Positions 9,859 to 18,827 are shown, counted from the stretch's first letter. The stretch is DNA of 64,000 nucleotides from Opitutaceae bacterium (GCA_030693515.1 JAUYAK010000063.1:164075-228074), one strand, 5' to 3'. The notes: generated by a model not told the origin, from the letters alone. Numbers and translations are program-made.

Positions 9859-10053
9859 ATGAGCACCACCGAAACCAAGCAGCAGACTCCCACGCCGGCG
9901 CAGATCCCCTTCACCACGCCTGAGGCCATGCGGCTCTTCGTGACGGACACGGGCAAAATCCTCCCGCGCAAATACACCGGGCTGTCCGCCAAGCACCAGC
10001 GCGCCGTCACCCGCACGATCAAGCAGTCGCGCAACATGCTGCTGACCAAGTAA
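9859..10053 (+). CDS. rpsR: 30S ribosomal protein bS18, short cysteine-free form
   Basis: 64 residues. The C-terminal half (KYTGLSAKHQRAVTRTIKQS) is the bS18 signature that contacts 16S rRNA and bS6 on the platform of the small subunit. The N-terminal part is short and Thr/Pro-rich, and no cysteine is present, so this is the zinc-independent type. It is not next to rpsF, ssb or rplI, the usual partners. It may be the only S18 gene or a paralogue used under zinc limitation; the window cannot decide. A strong terminator follows at once. Confidence 0.85.
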   Translation: MSTTETKQQTPTPAQIPFTTPEAMRLFVTDTGKILPRKYTGLSAKHQRAVTRTIKQSRNMLLTK

Positions 10054-10084
10054 GCGGCGCCCCGGCACTGTCACCCTTTTCCTC

Positions 10085-10110
10085 GGCCGGAGTTTTCTCC
10101 GGCCTTTTTT
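10085..10110 (+). terminator. Rho-independent terminator after rpsR
   Basis: A perfect 8-base stem (GGCCGGAG / CTCCGGCC, 10085-10092 and 10097-10104) with a 4-base loop and six T directly after. It ends 4 bases before the ATG of the Sua5 gene, so that gene must be transcribed from within the hairpin or by read-through. Confidence 0.85.
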
Positions 10111-10114
10111 GCGC

Positions 10115-11113
10115 ATGGCCCGGACGCCGCCCGCCCGCACCTACCGCGGCACGGCCCGCAATCTCGCCCGCCTCGCGGCCTGTCTCCGCGCCGGCGATCT
10201 CGTGGCGGTGCCCACCGAGACCGTCTATGGCCTCGCCGCCCACGCCCTCGATGCCCGCGCTTGCGCCCGGATTTTCCGCGCCAAAGGCCGCCCGGCTTCC
10301 GATCCGCTGATCGTGCACCTGCATTCGGTGCGGCAGCTCGGGCTCGTCTGCCTGCCCAACGCCGCCGCCCACCGCCTCGCGCGCGCCTTCTGGCCGGGGC
10401 CGCTCACCCTCGTGCTGCCGAAAACTCCCGCCGTGCCTGCGATCGTGACCTCAGGGCGCGACAGCGTGGCGGTGCGGGTGCCGCGGCACCCGCTTTTCCG
10501 CCGCCTGCTCCGGCTCGCCGGCGTGCCCCTTGCCGCGCCGAGCGCCAATCCTTTCGGCTACATCAGCCCCACGACGGCGGAACACGTGCGGCAGGGCCTT
10601 GGGGGGAAAATTCGCCACATCCTCGACGGCGGCCCCGCGTCCATCGGCTTGGAATCAACCATCGTCGATCTGCGCGACCCGAGCCGGCCTGCAGTCTTGC
10701 GGCCCGGCGCAATTACGGCGGAGCAGATCGCGCGGGTGCTGGGACGGCGCGTCGCCGCGCCGCAGCCCGCGGCGGCGCAACCGGGCGCGCAGGTCGCCCC
10801 CGGCCTCCTGGCGCGGCACTACAGCCCGCGCACACCGCTGGTGCTGCACAAAAAAGTCCCCGCCGCGCTACGTGGTCGCGCGCCGGCAAATGAGGCTTTC
10901 CTGCTCCAGCGCCAGCCTCGCGGCGCCGCGAGCGCGGCTCATGTCTTCTGGCTCGACGCCACCGGTGACCTGCCCGGCGTGGCGCGGCGACTCTTTGCGA
11001 TGCTACGGCGGCTTGATGCCCAGGGCTTCGTGCGCATCCACGCGGAGCTCGCCCCGGATCGCGGCCTCGGCCGCGCGATCAATGATCGGCTGCGGCGCGC
11101 GGCGGCGCGGTGA
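10115..11113 (+). CDS. L-threonylcarbamoyladenylate synthase (Sua5 type)
   Basis: 332 residues. The N-terminal YrdC/TsaC domain (about 10-200) carries the KGRPASDPL nucleotide-binding loop and the PSANPFGYISPT motif. A C-terminal Sua5 domain begins after the linker APGLLARHYSPRTPL. The enzyme makes threonylcarbamoyl-AMP from threonine, bicarbonate and ATP for the universal t6A37 modification of ANN-decoding tRNAs. ATG 10115 follows the rpsR terminator immediately; a TTG two codons earlier is less likely. The gene converges on the exopolysaccharide kinase gene, with a palindromic element between them. Confidence 0.92.
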   Translation: MARTPPARTYRGTARNLARLAACLRAGDLVAVPTETVYGLAAHALDARACARIFRAKGRPASDPLIVHLHSVRQLGLVCLPNAAAHRLARAFWPGPLTLVLPKTPAVPAIVTSGRDSVAVRVPRHPLFRRLLRLAGVPLAAPSANPFGYISPTTAEHVRQGLGGKIRHILDGGPASIGLESTIVDLRDPSRPAVLRPGAITAEQIARVLGRRVAAPQPAAAQPGAQVAPGLLARHYSPRTPLVLHKKVPAALRGRAPANEAFLLQRQPRGAASAAHVFWLDATGDLPGVARRLFAMLRRLDAQGFVRIHAELAPDRGLGRAINDRLRRAAAR

Positions 11114-11124
11114 GGAGTGAGATA

Positions 11125-11246
11125 GCCCGCCTCGGAAGAAGTGGGGTCCGGGGTCGCGCGAGGCTGGCTTCAGCCCCGCCGAACGTGATGCCGCCGGCCC
11201 GCGCGGGCTGAAGGCCTCGCTCTACCTCAGCTCTTCCGCGGCGGGC
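11125..11246. repeat. Nested intergenic palindrome between convergent genes
   Basis: An outer inverted repeat pairs 11125-11141 with 11231-11246 (one mismatch and one slipped base). Inside it 11158-11176 (GCGAGGC..CTTCAGCCC) pairs with 11205-11220, and a perfect 12-base palindrome GCCCGCGCGGGC lies at 11197-11208. It sits exactly between the stops of the Sua5 and Wzc-like genes, so it could end both transcripts. Its nested architecture resembles the element at 61804-61910. Confidence 0.6.
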
Positions 11247-11268
11247 TGCCAAACGGGGTGCTCCGCCC

Positions 11269-13500
11269 TCACTTCTCCTTCTCGAGACCGTCGCCCTTCG
11301 CCGGCGCGACGTAGTAGTCCTTGTAGGATTTGTCGTAATATTGGGCGTAGTAGTAGCCGGAGACGGCGAGATTGAGCCCGTTGAGCACGGCGCCAAAATT
11401 GGGCACATTGGCCTCGAGGAGCTTCTTCGCACCGAACTGCGCGGCCTTCCGGCGCACCTTGTTGAAGTAGATGGTGAAGATGGAACCGTCGAGCAGCGGC
11501 AGCACGATGAGCGCATCGCTCACCGCGGCGAGCGGCGGCGTGTCGACGAACACGCGGTCGTAGCTCTTCCGCAGATCGGAGATCATCACCTCGAAGCCCT
11601 TGCTGCTGAGCACCTGCGTCGGGTTTTTGGCCCGGCCCCCGGAGGGGATCACGTCGAGGTTGGGCAGAACGTTTTTGAGCACGACATCGGCGATCTTCGC
11701 TTGGCCGGCGCAGATATCGATCACGCCCTTGAGATTCTCCACGCGAAACGACTTGTGGATGTTAGGCTTTCTCAGGTCGCAGTCGACGACCACCACGCGC
11801 TCGCCGTGCTGCGCAAACGTCAGCGCGAGGTTCGTGGTCGTGAACGATTTCCCCTCCCCGGGAATCGTGCTGGTGATCAGGATGCACTTCGCGTTCTTGC
11901 TCTCATCCTTCAGGCGCAGGCTGGAGTGCAGCGTGAGGAAGGCTTCGGCCACCTGGCGGTCCTCGTTGGAGGCGACGATCTGGGCCTTCTGCGCGAGGTC
12001 GAGGCGCTTGATTTCGGGGATGATGCCGATGAGCGGGAGGCCAACGACGCCCTCAATGTCGAAGGAACTTTTCACCCGGTCGTCGATGAACGCGACGAAG
12101 AACGCAAATGCGAGCCCGAGGCCGAGGCCGCCCATGACGCCGAGACCGAGATTGAGCGTGAGGTTGGGCGAGATGGGACGATTGGCGGGACTGGCCATCG
12201 CCTGATCGACGACACGGGCGTTGCGAGTCTCGAAGTTGCTGGTCATCGAGGTCTCGCGCGAGCGGGCCGCGATGCTCTGCAGGATCAAATCCTGCGTGCG
12301 AAAGTCGCGGTCGATCTGGTTGTATTCCACGGCAGCGGCGTCGACGGCGAGCGACTCGGCCTTGAGACGATCGAGTTCCTGCACGCGCTGGGCGTGGGCC
12401 TTGGCGAGCGCCTCGTAGTCGGCCTCGATTTGTGAGGCGACGGAATTGATGGTGCGCTCAAGCTCGCGTTGGGTCTGCGCATGGGCGTTGCGCGCCTCAA
12501 TCATGGTGGGGTGCTTGTCGCGGTAGCGCTCGCTGAGCTTGGCGATTTGGATTTTTTGGATGGCAGTCTGCTGGCTGAGCTCGGCGATGAGCTGGTGCGA
12601 GGAAATGAAGGGCAGGCCGGTGAGTTCGGCCCCGCGGGCGCGGTAGTCGCGGATTTGGTTCACGCGGGTCTCGGCGTTTTGCAGCGCGATCTGCGAGCGC
12701 TGGACCTCGAGGTTGATGGCCTTGAGGGATTCGCTGACGATGTCCTTGCGCTGGTCGAGCGAGACCGTGCGGTTCTTCTCCTTGTAGCGCTGGAGACTGA
12801 GGGCGAGTTCATCGACCTTCTTGCGCTGATCATCGACCGTTGTCTGCAGCTCCTCGACGGCCTTGCTCTGGGTCTCGGCACGGATGCGCTGGTTGTGGTT
12901 GAGGTATTCCTCGACGAAGAGGTTCGCGACCTTGGCGGCGACAAACCGATCCGGGTGCTGGTAAGAGACGGCGACCACGAGGGTGAGGCGCTGCGGAACC
13001 ACGCGGCGGTTGCGCGCGATGATGTCGGTGACAAAGGCGGCGTCAGCGGTGGATTTTTCGTAGGGCGCGAGGAAGGCCCGGAGATCCTCGCCCACGAGGC
13101 GTTTCGCGACGCGGTCGATGATGGTCGCGCTCTCGATGATCTTGATCTGAGTGTTAAGGTCTTCCTGCGAGCGGATGTCATTGTCCATGACCTGCTGCAC
13201 CGCCATGATCTGCGGGTCGCGCCGCAAGATCTGCACGGTCGCGGCGGACTGGTAGACCTTGGTCTCGCTGAGCGTGTAAACGAGCACGCTCGAAACGATC
13301 ACCAGGAAGACAACGACGATATACCAGATGCGCTCGCGGAGGATGAGCAGGTAGTCCTGCAGCGTGCGATGGGGCTGGCCGCGGCCTTCAGCATCGCCGT
13401 AGCCATAACCGCCATAGCCGTAACCATAGCCGGGGGGGCCGCCGTAATTGTAGCCGTAGCCACCCTCGGGGGGCGGCCGGTGGCCTCGTTCGTTGGGCAT
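11269..13500 (-). CDS. Polysaccharide co-polymerase and tyrosine autokinase (Wzc-like)
   Basis: 743 residues. Order: a Gly/Tyr-rich N-terminal tail (about 10-40), helix 1 (about 55-75, IWYIVVVFLVIVSSVLVYTL), Wzz domain, long periplasmic coiled coils, helix 2 (about 450-470), then a cytoplasmic BY-kinase with Walker A GEGKSFTTTN (near 545), Walker A' VVVVDCDLRKP and Walker B VFVDTPP. A C-terminal tyrosine cluster (GYYYAQYYDKSYKDYY) is the expected autophosphorylation site. It controls chain length and export of a capsular or exopolysaccharide together with the Wza-like protein that starts just upstream on this strand. The N-terminal Tyr-rich tail is unusual. Confidence 0.92.
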   Translation of the reverse strand: MPNERGHRPPPEGGYGYNYGGPPGYGYGYGGYGYGDAEGRGQPHRTLQDYLLILRERIWYIVVVFLVIVSSVLVYTLSETKVYQSAATVQILRRDPQIMAVQQVMDNDIRSQEDLNTQIKIIESATIIDRVAKRLVGEDLRAFLAPYEKSTADAAFVTDIIARNRRVVPQRLTLVVAVSYQHPDRFVAAKVANLFVEEYLNHNQRIRAETQSKAVEELQTTVDDQRKKVDELALSLQRYKEKNRTVSLDQRKDIVSESLKAINLEVQRSQIALQNAETRVNQIRDYRARGAELTGLPFISSHQLIAELSQQTAIQKIQIAKLSERYRDKHPTMIEARNAHAQTQRELERTINSVASQIEADYEALAKAHAQRVQELDRLKAESLAVDAAAVEYNQIDRDFRTQDLILQSIAARSRETSMTSNFETRNARVVDQAMASPANRPISPNLTLNLGLGVMGGLGLGLAFAFFVAFIDDRVKSSFDIEGVVGLPLIGIIPEIKRLDLAQKAQIVASNEDRQVAEAFLTLHSSLRLKDESKNAKCILITSTIPGEGKSFTTTNLALTFAQHGERVVVVDCDLRKPNIHKSFRVENLKGVIDICAGQAKIADVVLKNVLPNLDVIPSGGRAKNPTQVLSSKGFEVMISDLRKSYDRVFVDTPPLAAVSDALIVLPLLDGSIFTIYFNKVRRKAAQFGAKKLLEANVPNFGAVLNGLNLAVSGYYYAQYYDKSYKDYYVAPAKGDGLEKEK

Positions 13501-13501
13501 G

Positions 13502-14125
13502 TCAGAAGGTGCGCTCGGGAACCACGATCACGTCGCCCTTTTCGAGCAGGGGCGCGCCGGTGCCGCCACGCTTCACCAGCTCATCGGCGTTGATTTCCTG
13601 CGTGCTCGTCTCACCGCCCGGCTTGCGACGCGTGAGTTTGACCCGCTTCAGATCAGCGATGCGGCTGAAGCCGCCGGCGTTGGCGATGGCTTCGAGCAGG
13701 TCGAGGGCGCGCTCGCCGGGAAAAAGCACCCGTCCGGCATTGTTGACCGCGCCCATCACGCTCACGCTGCGCTCCGCGTATTTCACCACTGTCACGCTGA
13801 CCTGCGGGTTGACAAGATAGTCCTTGTTGTAGAGGTCGCGGACGAGTTCCTCGACTTGGCGCACGGATTTTCCCTTTACGCTGACCGTCTTAATCAGCGG
13901 CAGCACGATGGTGTGCTCCTGCGAGACGCTGACCTCGCCCAGACGATTGATGTCCTCCTCCTGGAAGACCTGCACGCGCAGGACGTCCTGCGGCTGCAGC
14001 ACATAGTCGGAAACCGCCGCCGGTGCGGCGTCGGCAACCGGCACAAGAGCCCTCAGGCCGAGCGCCAAAACGAGGCCAAGGGAAACCCCGGCGCAATTCA
14101 CCCGGGCGGTGCGAAGATGCGGCAC
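13502..14125 (-). CDS. Polysaccharide export protein (Wza-like, SLBB domain)
   Basis: About 207 residues from GTG 14125, which gives a clean signal peptide (AGVSLGLVLALGLRALVPVADA). An ATG at 14167 would add 14 residues and overlap the upstream gene. A Poly_export domain (YVLQPQDVLRVQVFQEEDIN) and an SLBB domain (VSVMGAVNNAGRVLFPGERA) are visible. The protein lacks the C-terminal amphipathic helix of E. coli Wza and is shorter, like many non-enteric homologues, so the outer-membrane pore may be built together with the barrel protein encoded just upstream. No lipobox cysteine is apparent. It ends 1 base before the kinase gene starts. Confidence 0.88.
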   Translation of the reverse strand: MPHLRTARVNCAGVSLGLVLALGLRALVPVADAAPAAVSDYVLQPQDVLRVQVFQEEDINRLGEVSVSQEHTIVLPLIKTVSVKGKSVRQVEELVRDLYNKDYLVNPQVSVTVVKYAERSVSVMGAVNNAGRVLFPGERALDLLEAIANAGGFSRIADLKRVKLTRRKPGGETSTQEINADELVKRGGTGAPLLEKGDVIVVPERTF

Positions 14126-14132
14126 GCGTGGA

Positions 14133-15257
14133 TCAGTAACGGAAGTCCGCGGAGACGCTGAAGACATTGTTCTTAAACTCGGACAGCCGCGAGGAGTTGT
14201 AGTCCCGATGCACGTAGCCGCCGATGATGCGCACCTGAGGGCTCACCACATAGGCCGCGTTGAGTTGAAATTCGTAGTAGTCGTCCGTCCGCACTCCGTA
14301 ATCGATCGCCCGCCAGAAGAGGCCCGCGCCCACGCTCCACTCGGCGGCGATCCGGGCGATGACTTGTGCGCGCAGGCTCTTGTTCTTGAGCTGCTGGCCC
14401 TGCGGGCTGATGCCAAAGTCGTTGCGTGCACCGAGTTCAAGCGTGGTCTTGGGCGTCAGCTCGTAGTTGAAATCGGCCTCAAGGCCGAGCTGGTTGTCGC
14501 TGCCGGCGCGTTCCACCGAGCGGCGGTTGAGGCCAACCGCGAGGCGCCCCTTGAGCTTGGGGGAAAACTCTCCGCGCGCGCCGATGTTCAGGAAATGCTC
14601 GGTCGAATCGCGGCCGAGCGCGAGGCGCACATCGCGGTAGCGATAGCCCACGCTGATGTCGGTCTTCGCCGTCCACTTGTAGAAGGCATCGAGCGGCACC
14701 GTGAGATAATCGGCATCGGTGAAGCCGGCCCGCTTGTAGTGATCGCGGCCGAAAGCGACGCCAGCCGCCACCGACGTGAGCTGCGAAAGCTCAATCTCAG
14801 TGTCAGCGCTCGTCTCAAACAAATCGCGCCGCACGAGCCCGCCGGCAGTGCCACCCACAAGCGTGGGGCGCACGTCAAAAGTGTTTTGATTCAGCTCCCG
14901 GAAGCTGGCGTTGAAACGCAGCTTCGTCTTGCCGTCGTCAAAGCTCGTGGCAAACGCGCCCGAGAACAGGTTGGTGTTGAGACGGCTGTTGTCCGAATAT
15001 CTGCTGAAGTGGTCCTGCAACGTGAGCTTGCTTTTGAGCTGCGCGTTTTTGCCATAAGACACCTCCACGCCCGGCGTGAGATCGAAGATCAGATCGCTCT
15101 CAGCCTTGGGGCCGAGAAAGATGTTGTCGTCGGCGCGAATGCCCGCGCTGCCCGTCAAAAAGAGTTCCGCGCCGCTGCCGATGGCCAGAAACGGACCGGC
15201 ATGGACGCTGGCACCCCATGCGAGGGACAGCGAAGCAAGTCGGAGGAGATTTTTCAT
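14133..15257 (-). CDS. Outer-membrane beta-barrel protein of the exopolysaccharide operon
   Basis: 374 residues with a signal peptide (LLRLASLSLAWGASVHA) and then regularly alternating polar/hydrophobic strands to the C terminus, which ends in an aromatic residue (SVSADFRY). Motifs such as DDNIFLGPKAESDLIFDLTP are typical of the BBP2-like barrel family that accompanies Wza/Wzc pairs and exosortase-linked exopolysaccharide loci. The likely role is the outer-membrane exit or secretin partner for the polymer. ATG 15257 is the first start that gives a signal peptide. First gene of the three-gene export operon. Confidence 0.75.
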   Translation of the reverse strand: MKNLLRLASLSLAWGASVHAGPFLAIGSGAELFLTGSAGIRADDNIFLGPKAESDLIFDLTPGVEVSYGKNAQLKSKLTLQDHFSRYSDNSRLNTNLFSGAFATSFDDGKTKLRFNASFRELNQNTFDVRPTLVGGTAGGLVRRDLFETSADTEIELSQLTSVAAGVAFGRDHYKRAGFTDADYLTVPLDAFYKWTAKTDISVGYRYRDVRLALGRDSTEHFLNIGARGEFSPKLKGRLAVGLNRRSVERAGSDNQLGLEADFNYELTPKTTLELGARNDFGISPQGQQLKNKSLRAQVIARIAAEWSVGAGLFWRAIDYGVRTDDYYEFQLNAAYVVSPQVRIIGGYVHRDYNSSRLSEFKNNVFSVSADFRY

Positions 15258-15337
15258 GGGCAGGTAAGGACGAATCGAATGCGGACGGTTGCGACCGAGC
15301 CAAGGAGACAGACCACGAACGGCACACAGACAGCGGA

Positions 15338-15355
15338 TTGGCGAAAAATCGCCAA
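15338..15355. promoter_or_regulatory. Perfect 18-base palindrome in the leader of the exopolysaccharide operon
   Basis: TTGGCGA / TCGCCAA (15338-15344 and 15349-15355) around AAAA, about 80 bases upstream of the barrel gene on the minus strand. No T-run follows on either strand, so an operator or an RNA hairpin is more likely than a terminator. The function is inference. The rest of 15258-15441 shows nothing else. Confidence 0.3.
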
Positions 15356-15441
15356 CAAAATGCAAACGGCATGGTGATCGCGTCGGCAAGGATTTTCCCG
15401 GCCACAACCCTGCTCCCATTGCCACGGCGACCGACTGGGGC

Positions 15442-16530
15442 TCAGACCACCACCGCAAGCTCGCGCAGGAGCCGCTCATTCTGCTCCGCCGTTCCGACCG
15501 TCACCCGCACCCAGCCGGGCAGGCCGTAGGATTTCACCGGTCGCACGATGACGCCCCGCCGCTGGAGCGCCTCAAACACCCGCCCGCCATCGCCCACCTC
15601 GATCAGCATGAAGTTGGCGACGCTCGGCACGAAATTCCACCCCCGCTCCCGGCACCCCTGCTCGATCTGGCGCAGCCCGGCGCGATTGGCCGTGGCGCAA
15701 TGCGTGGCAAACGCGTGGTCGTCCAGCGCCGCGATGGCGGCAGCCTGGGCGATGGCGTTCACGTTGAAGGGCTGCCGCAGGCGGTTGAGCAGCGCCGCCA
15801 GCATGGGACTCCCGTAGCCATAGCCGACGCGCAGCGAGGCGAGCCCGTAGATTTTGGAAAAGGTCCGCAGGCAAACGACCTTGCGACCCTCCCGGATGAG
15901 GGGCCGCAGGTCGGGCGGATGCTCGACATACTCCGCATAAGCCTCGTCGATCACCGCGATGACATGGTCGGGCAGCGCGCGCACAAAGGCCAGCAGCTCC
16001 GCCTCGGTGTTGGCCGTGCCCGTGGGATTGTTGGGCGTGCAGACATAGACAAGCTTGGTCCGGGGTGTGATCGCCGCCGCGATTGCGGGGAGATCGTGGC
16101 GCCAATCGCGCAGCGGGACCTCCACGGCCTGGGCCCCGAAGAGAAGCGTCACGAGCTTGTAGACCACAAACGCCGGCGCGCCCATCACGACCTCGTCGCC
16201 CGCGCCCACAAACGCGTGCCCGAGCAACTCGATGATTTCATTGGAGCCGTTGCCCACGACAAACTGGTCCGCCTCGAGGCCGTGCCGCCCCGCGAGCTTC
16301 CGCCGCAGCTCGAAGCACCCGCCGTCCGGATAAAGCTCCCCGTGCTCCAGCGCGGCCTTCGCCGCCGCCAGCGCGCGCGGCGAGGGGCCAAACGGATTCT
16401 CATTCGAGGCCAGCTTGATGATCCCCGCGGGATCGAGCCCCAGCTCGCGAGCGACATACTCGATCGGCTTGCCCGGCTCATAGACGGGCTGCGTGAGCAC
16501 GGCGGGTTTGGCGAGCGACTCGAAATTCAT
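15442..16530 (-). CDS. hisC: Histidinol-phosphate aminotransferase
   Basis: 362 residues, fold type I PLP aminotransferase. Motifs include IKLASNENPFGPSP near the N terminus (substrate and cofactor cleft), the NNPTGT loop, and the PLP lysine in RTFSKIYGLASLRVGYG near residue 225. The IKLASNENP start and length fit HisC, which converts imidazole-acetol phosphate to L-histidinol phosphate with glutamate; a role with aromatic amino acids cannot be excluded. ATG 16530 (MNFESLAKP) is chosen because the frame further upstream is not protein-like. No other his gene is nearby. Confidence 0.88.
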   Translation of the reverse strand: MNFESLAKPAVLTQPVYEPGKPIEYVARELGLDPAGIIKLASNENPFGPSPRALAAAKAALEHGELYPDGGCFELRRKLAGRHGLEADQFVVGNGSNEIIELLGHAFVGAGDEVVMGAPAFVVYKLVTLLFGAQAVEVPLRDWRHDLPAIAAAITPRTKLVYVCTPNNPTGTANTEAELLAFVRALPDHVIAVIDEAYAEYVEHPPDLRPLIREGRKVVCLRTFSKIYGLASLRVGYGYGSPMLAALLNRLRQPFNVNAIAQAAAIAALDDHAFATHCATANRAGLRQIEQGCRERGWNFVPSVANFMLIEVGDGGRVFEALQRRGVIVRPVKSYGLPGWVRVTVGTAEQNERLLRELAVVV

Positions 16531-16610
16531 CCCATCACTCGAACACGAATCCCCCGGCCCACGAAAGCAGTTTATTTCCCCGCCCGGACCTGCACTGAAA
16601 CTGAGCCCAG

Positions 16611-17204
16611 CTACCGCCGCCGGCTCGCCACGCGCACCCACTTCATCCCCGCCGCCTCGGCCGCGCGCATCCCCGGCTCGGCGTCCTCGAAAACCAGGCA
16701 ACGCGTCGCCTCGACGCCCATCTGCTGCGCCGCGAGCAGAAACATATCCGGCGAAGGTTTCCCGTGGACGACGTCGTCCGCGCTCACGACCACGCGGAAC
16801 AACGCTGCGAGACCGGCCAGCTCCAGCGAACGCCGCACAATCACGCGCGGCCCGCCCGAGGCGATCGCCACCGGATGCGTCCTGGCGACGCGACGCGCGA
16901 TGGCGACCACCGGCTCGATCAGCCGGGCCTCGGCCTGCAGCTCCGTGAAACGCGCCTCTTTGTCATGGAACACCCGCTGCGGGTCCACGGTGAGACCGTA
17001 GTGTTGAGCGATCAGCTCGGCCACGCGGAGCGTCGGCACGCCGCCAAGGGAGTAGAACAGGTCCTCGTCGAGCGGCCGGTCGAGGCCGGCGTGACGCATC
17101 GCGGCGTCCCATGCCCGGAAATGCAGCGGCATCGTGTCGATGAGCGTGCCGTCGAGATCAAAGATGTAGCCGGCGAAATCGCCGGCGGGAAGGTCGAGAG
17201 TCAT
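16611..17204 (-). CDS. HAD-family phosphatase (beta-phosphoglucomutase/GPH-like)
   Basis: 197 residues. Motif I is FDLDGTLIDT (Asp16 nucleophile, Asp18 acid/base), motif II is AIASGGP, the lysine loop is HGKPSPD and motif III is VFEDAEPG. A helical cap lies between motifs I and II (about 25-90). Relatives dephosphorylate sugar phosphates, 2-phosphoglycolate or fructose-1-phosphate; the exact substrate is not evident. It lies 80 bases upstream of hisC on the same strand and may share its transcript. Confidence 0.85.
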   Translation of the reverse strand: MTLDLPAGDFAGYIFDLDGTLIDTMPLHFRAWDAAMRHAGLDRPLDEDLFYSLGGVPTLRVAELIAQHYGLTVDPQRVFHDKEARFTELQAEARLIEPVVAIARRVARTHPVAIASGGPRVIVRRSLELAGLAALFRVVVSADDVVHGKPSPDMFLLAAQQMGVEATRCLVFEDAEPGMRAAEAAGMKWVRVASRRR

Positions 17205-17381
17205 GGGTGGAAGCGCCCCCGGGCGCAAACGGTCAGACCAAACGCCCGATGGCCAAGAATCGACCCCAAATTTCCGGTAACCATTCCGGGACCGGCGGGT
17301 TCTTGGCGGCAACACCACCCATGTCCCGCTGCCGCCGTGATTGCCCTCCAGCCCGAATTTCCTGTCTGCCCACGTCCGTCC

Positions 17382-17987
17382 GTGGTTGAACGCGCCGTTG
17401 CCCCGCCGCCTGTGGACACCGCCACCCAACCACGTTCCGACCATGCCCTCATGCTCGCCGTGCGCGACGGGGAGCTCGACGCGCTCGGCGAACTCTTCGA
17501 GCGCCACCACGGGCCGCTCTACGGCTTCCTCGTCAAGCTGACCGGCGACCGGACGGCCGCGGAGGACATCGCGCAGGTCGTCTTCCAGCGCATGCTGAAA
17601 TACCGCCACACCTATCGCGACGACGGCTCCTTCACCGCCTGGATGTATCACCTCGCGCGCCGCTGCGCCGCGGATCATTTCCGCCGCAGCAACGCCGCGC
17701 CCCACGCCACCGATCCCGCCGTGCTGCACGCCCACGCGGACGACCGGCCCCACGCCGCCCACCATGCCACGGTGCGCGACGACCACGCGCTGCTCCATGC
17801 CGCCCTCGCCCGCCTCGATCGCGACGATCGCGAGGTGCTCCTGCTCGCTCGTTTCCAGGAACTCTCGTTCGCCGAAATCTCGGGCATCTTGGAGTGTTCC
17901 GTCGGCGCCGCCAAAGTCCGCGCCCACCGCGCGCTGCGCGCGTTGCGCGACATTTATTTCAACCTGCAAAAGGAGCCCGCCTCATGA
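17382..17987 (+). CDS. ECF-type RNA polymerase sigma factor
   Basis: About 201 residues from GTG 17382; GTG 17337 and ATG 17451 are the other in-frame choices. Region 2 is clear (FERHHGPLYGFLVKLTGDRTAAEDIAQVVFQRM), region 4 ends with a helix-turn-helix (LSFAEISGILECSVGAAKVR), and there is a His/Asp-rich linker between them. It directs core polymerase to a dedicated promoter set. It overlaps the next gene, which encodes its membrane anti-sigma factor, by 4 bases (ATGA). The third gene of the run is a DUF4097 protein, a likely target. Confidence 0.87.
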   Translation: MVERAVAPPPVDTATQPRSDHALMLAVRDGELDALGELFERHHGPLYGFLVKLTGDRTAAEDIAQVVFQRMLKYRHTYRDDGSFTAWMYHLARRCAADHFRRSNAAPHATDPAVLHAHADDRPHAAHHATVRDDHALLHAALARLDRDDREVLLLARFQELSFAEISGILECSVGAAKVRAHRALRALRDIYFNLQKEPAS

Positions 17988-18805
17988 ACTGCCAACGCGT
18001 CCGCGACCTCCTCCCTGAACTCCTCGATCCCCGCGCCGAGGCCGCGGCGCACGGCGACGTCCGCGCCCATCTCACCGCGTGCCCGGAGTGCGCGCGCGAG
18101 CTGGCCACGCTCACGGCCACCGCCGCCGCCCTCGATACCATGGCCCCATCCCACCCCTCCCCGCGCCTCCGCACGAATTTCTACGCCATGCTGGCCGCGG
18201 AAAAACAAGCCGCCGGCGGAGCCTTCGCCGCGCACCCGCCTCCGGCACGGTCCGCGCGCGCTCCCCTGTGGCGCACCCTGCTTACTCCCCTCGCCGGCTG
18301 CGCCCTGCTCGCGATCGCGTTTTACGCCGGCCGCCAGACCACCCCGGCCCCTCTTGCCGCGGATCTCCAGACGCGCGCCGAGTTGAAGAAACTGCAGGAG
18401 CAGGTAAACAAGATGGGCACCCTCGTGGGCTACTCCCTGCTCCAACAACAGCAGGGCCCCGCCAACGAGCGCCTCCGCGGCGTGCTCACCGCCGCCCGCG
18501 CCGAGGCCCCGAGCGACAAAATCCTCGACGATCTCGTGAGCGCCCTGGCCTTCGATCCCAGCGCCAACGTCCGCCTCCGCGCCCTCGAGGCCCTCTACCC
18601 GCACGCCGATCGCGACGTCGTGCGCGCCGGCATCCTCGCTGCGCTGCCGCGCGAACAAAACCCGCTCGTGCAGCTCGAACTCATCGACTTCGTCGCCGCC
18701 GCGGAGGATTCCGCCGCGGCCCCTGCCCTCCAGCGCATCTCCCTCGACGAATCCACCAACCGCAGCGTGCGCGACGCCGCCCAGCGTGCCCTCGCCCGCT
18801 TCTAA
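17984..18805 (+). CDS. Zinc-finger anti-sigma factor with C-terminal helical repeats
   Basis: 273 residues. Cys3, His29, Cys33 and Cys36 (HLTACPEC) form the zinc-binding anti-sigma signature at the N terminus. A membrane helix lies near residues 95-113 (LLTPLAGCALLAIAFYAG), then a short coiled coil (LKKLQEQVNKMG) and HEAT-like repeats (about 175-270) in the periplasm. The start overlaps the sigma gene and has an AGGAG ribosome-binding site at 17971-17975. It should hold the sigma factor at the membrane until a signal is sensed outside; the HEAT-like sensor part is unusual for this class. Confidence 0.85.
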   Translation: MNCQRVRDLLPELLDPRAEAAAHGDVRAHLTACPECARELATLTATAAALDTMAPSHPSPRLRTNFYAMLAAEKQAAGGAFAAHPPPARSARAPLWRTLLTPLAGCALLAIAFYAGRQTTPAPLAADLQTRAELKKLQEQVNKMGTLVGYSLLQQQQGPANERLRGVLTAARAEAPSDKILDDLVSALAFDPSANVRLRALEALYPHADRDVVRAGILAALPREQNPLVQLELIDFVAAAEDSAAAPALQRISLDESTNRSVRDAAQRALARF

Positions 18806-18827
18806 TCTCCCAAAAAAACTTCCCGCC

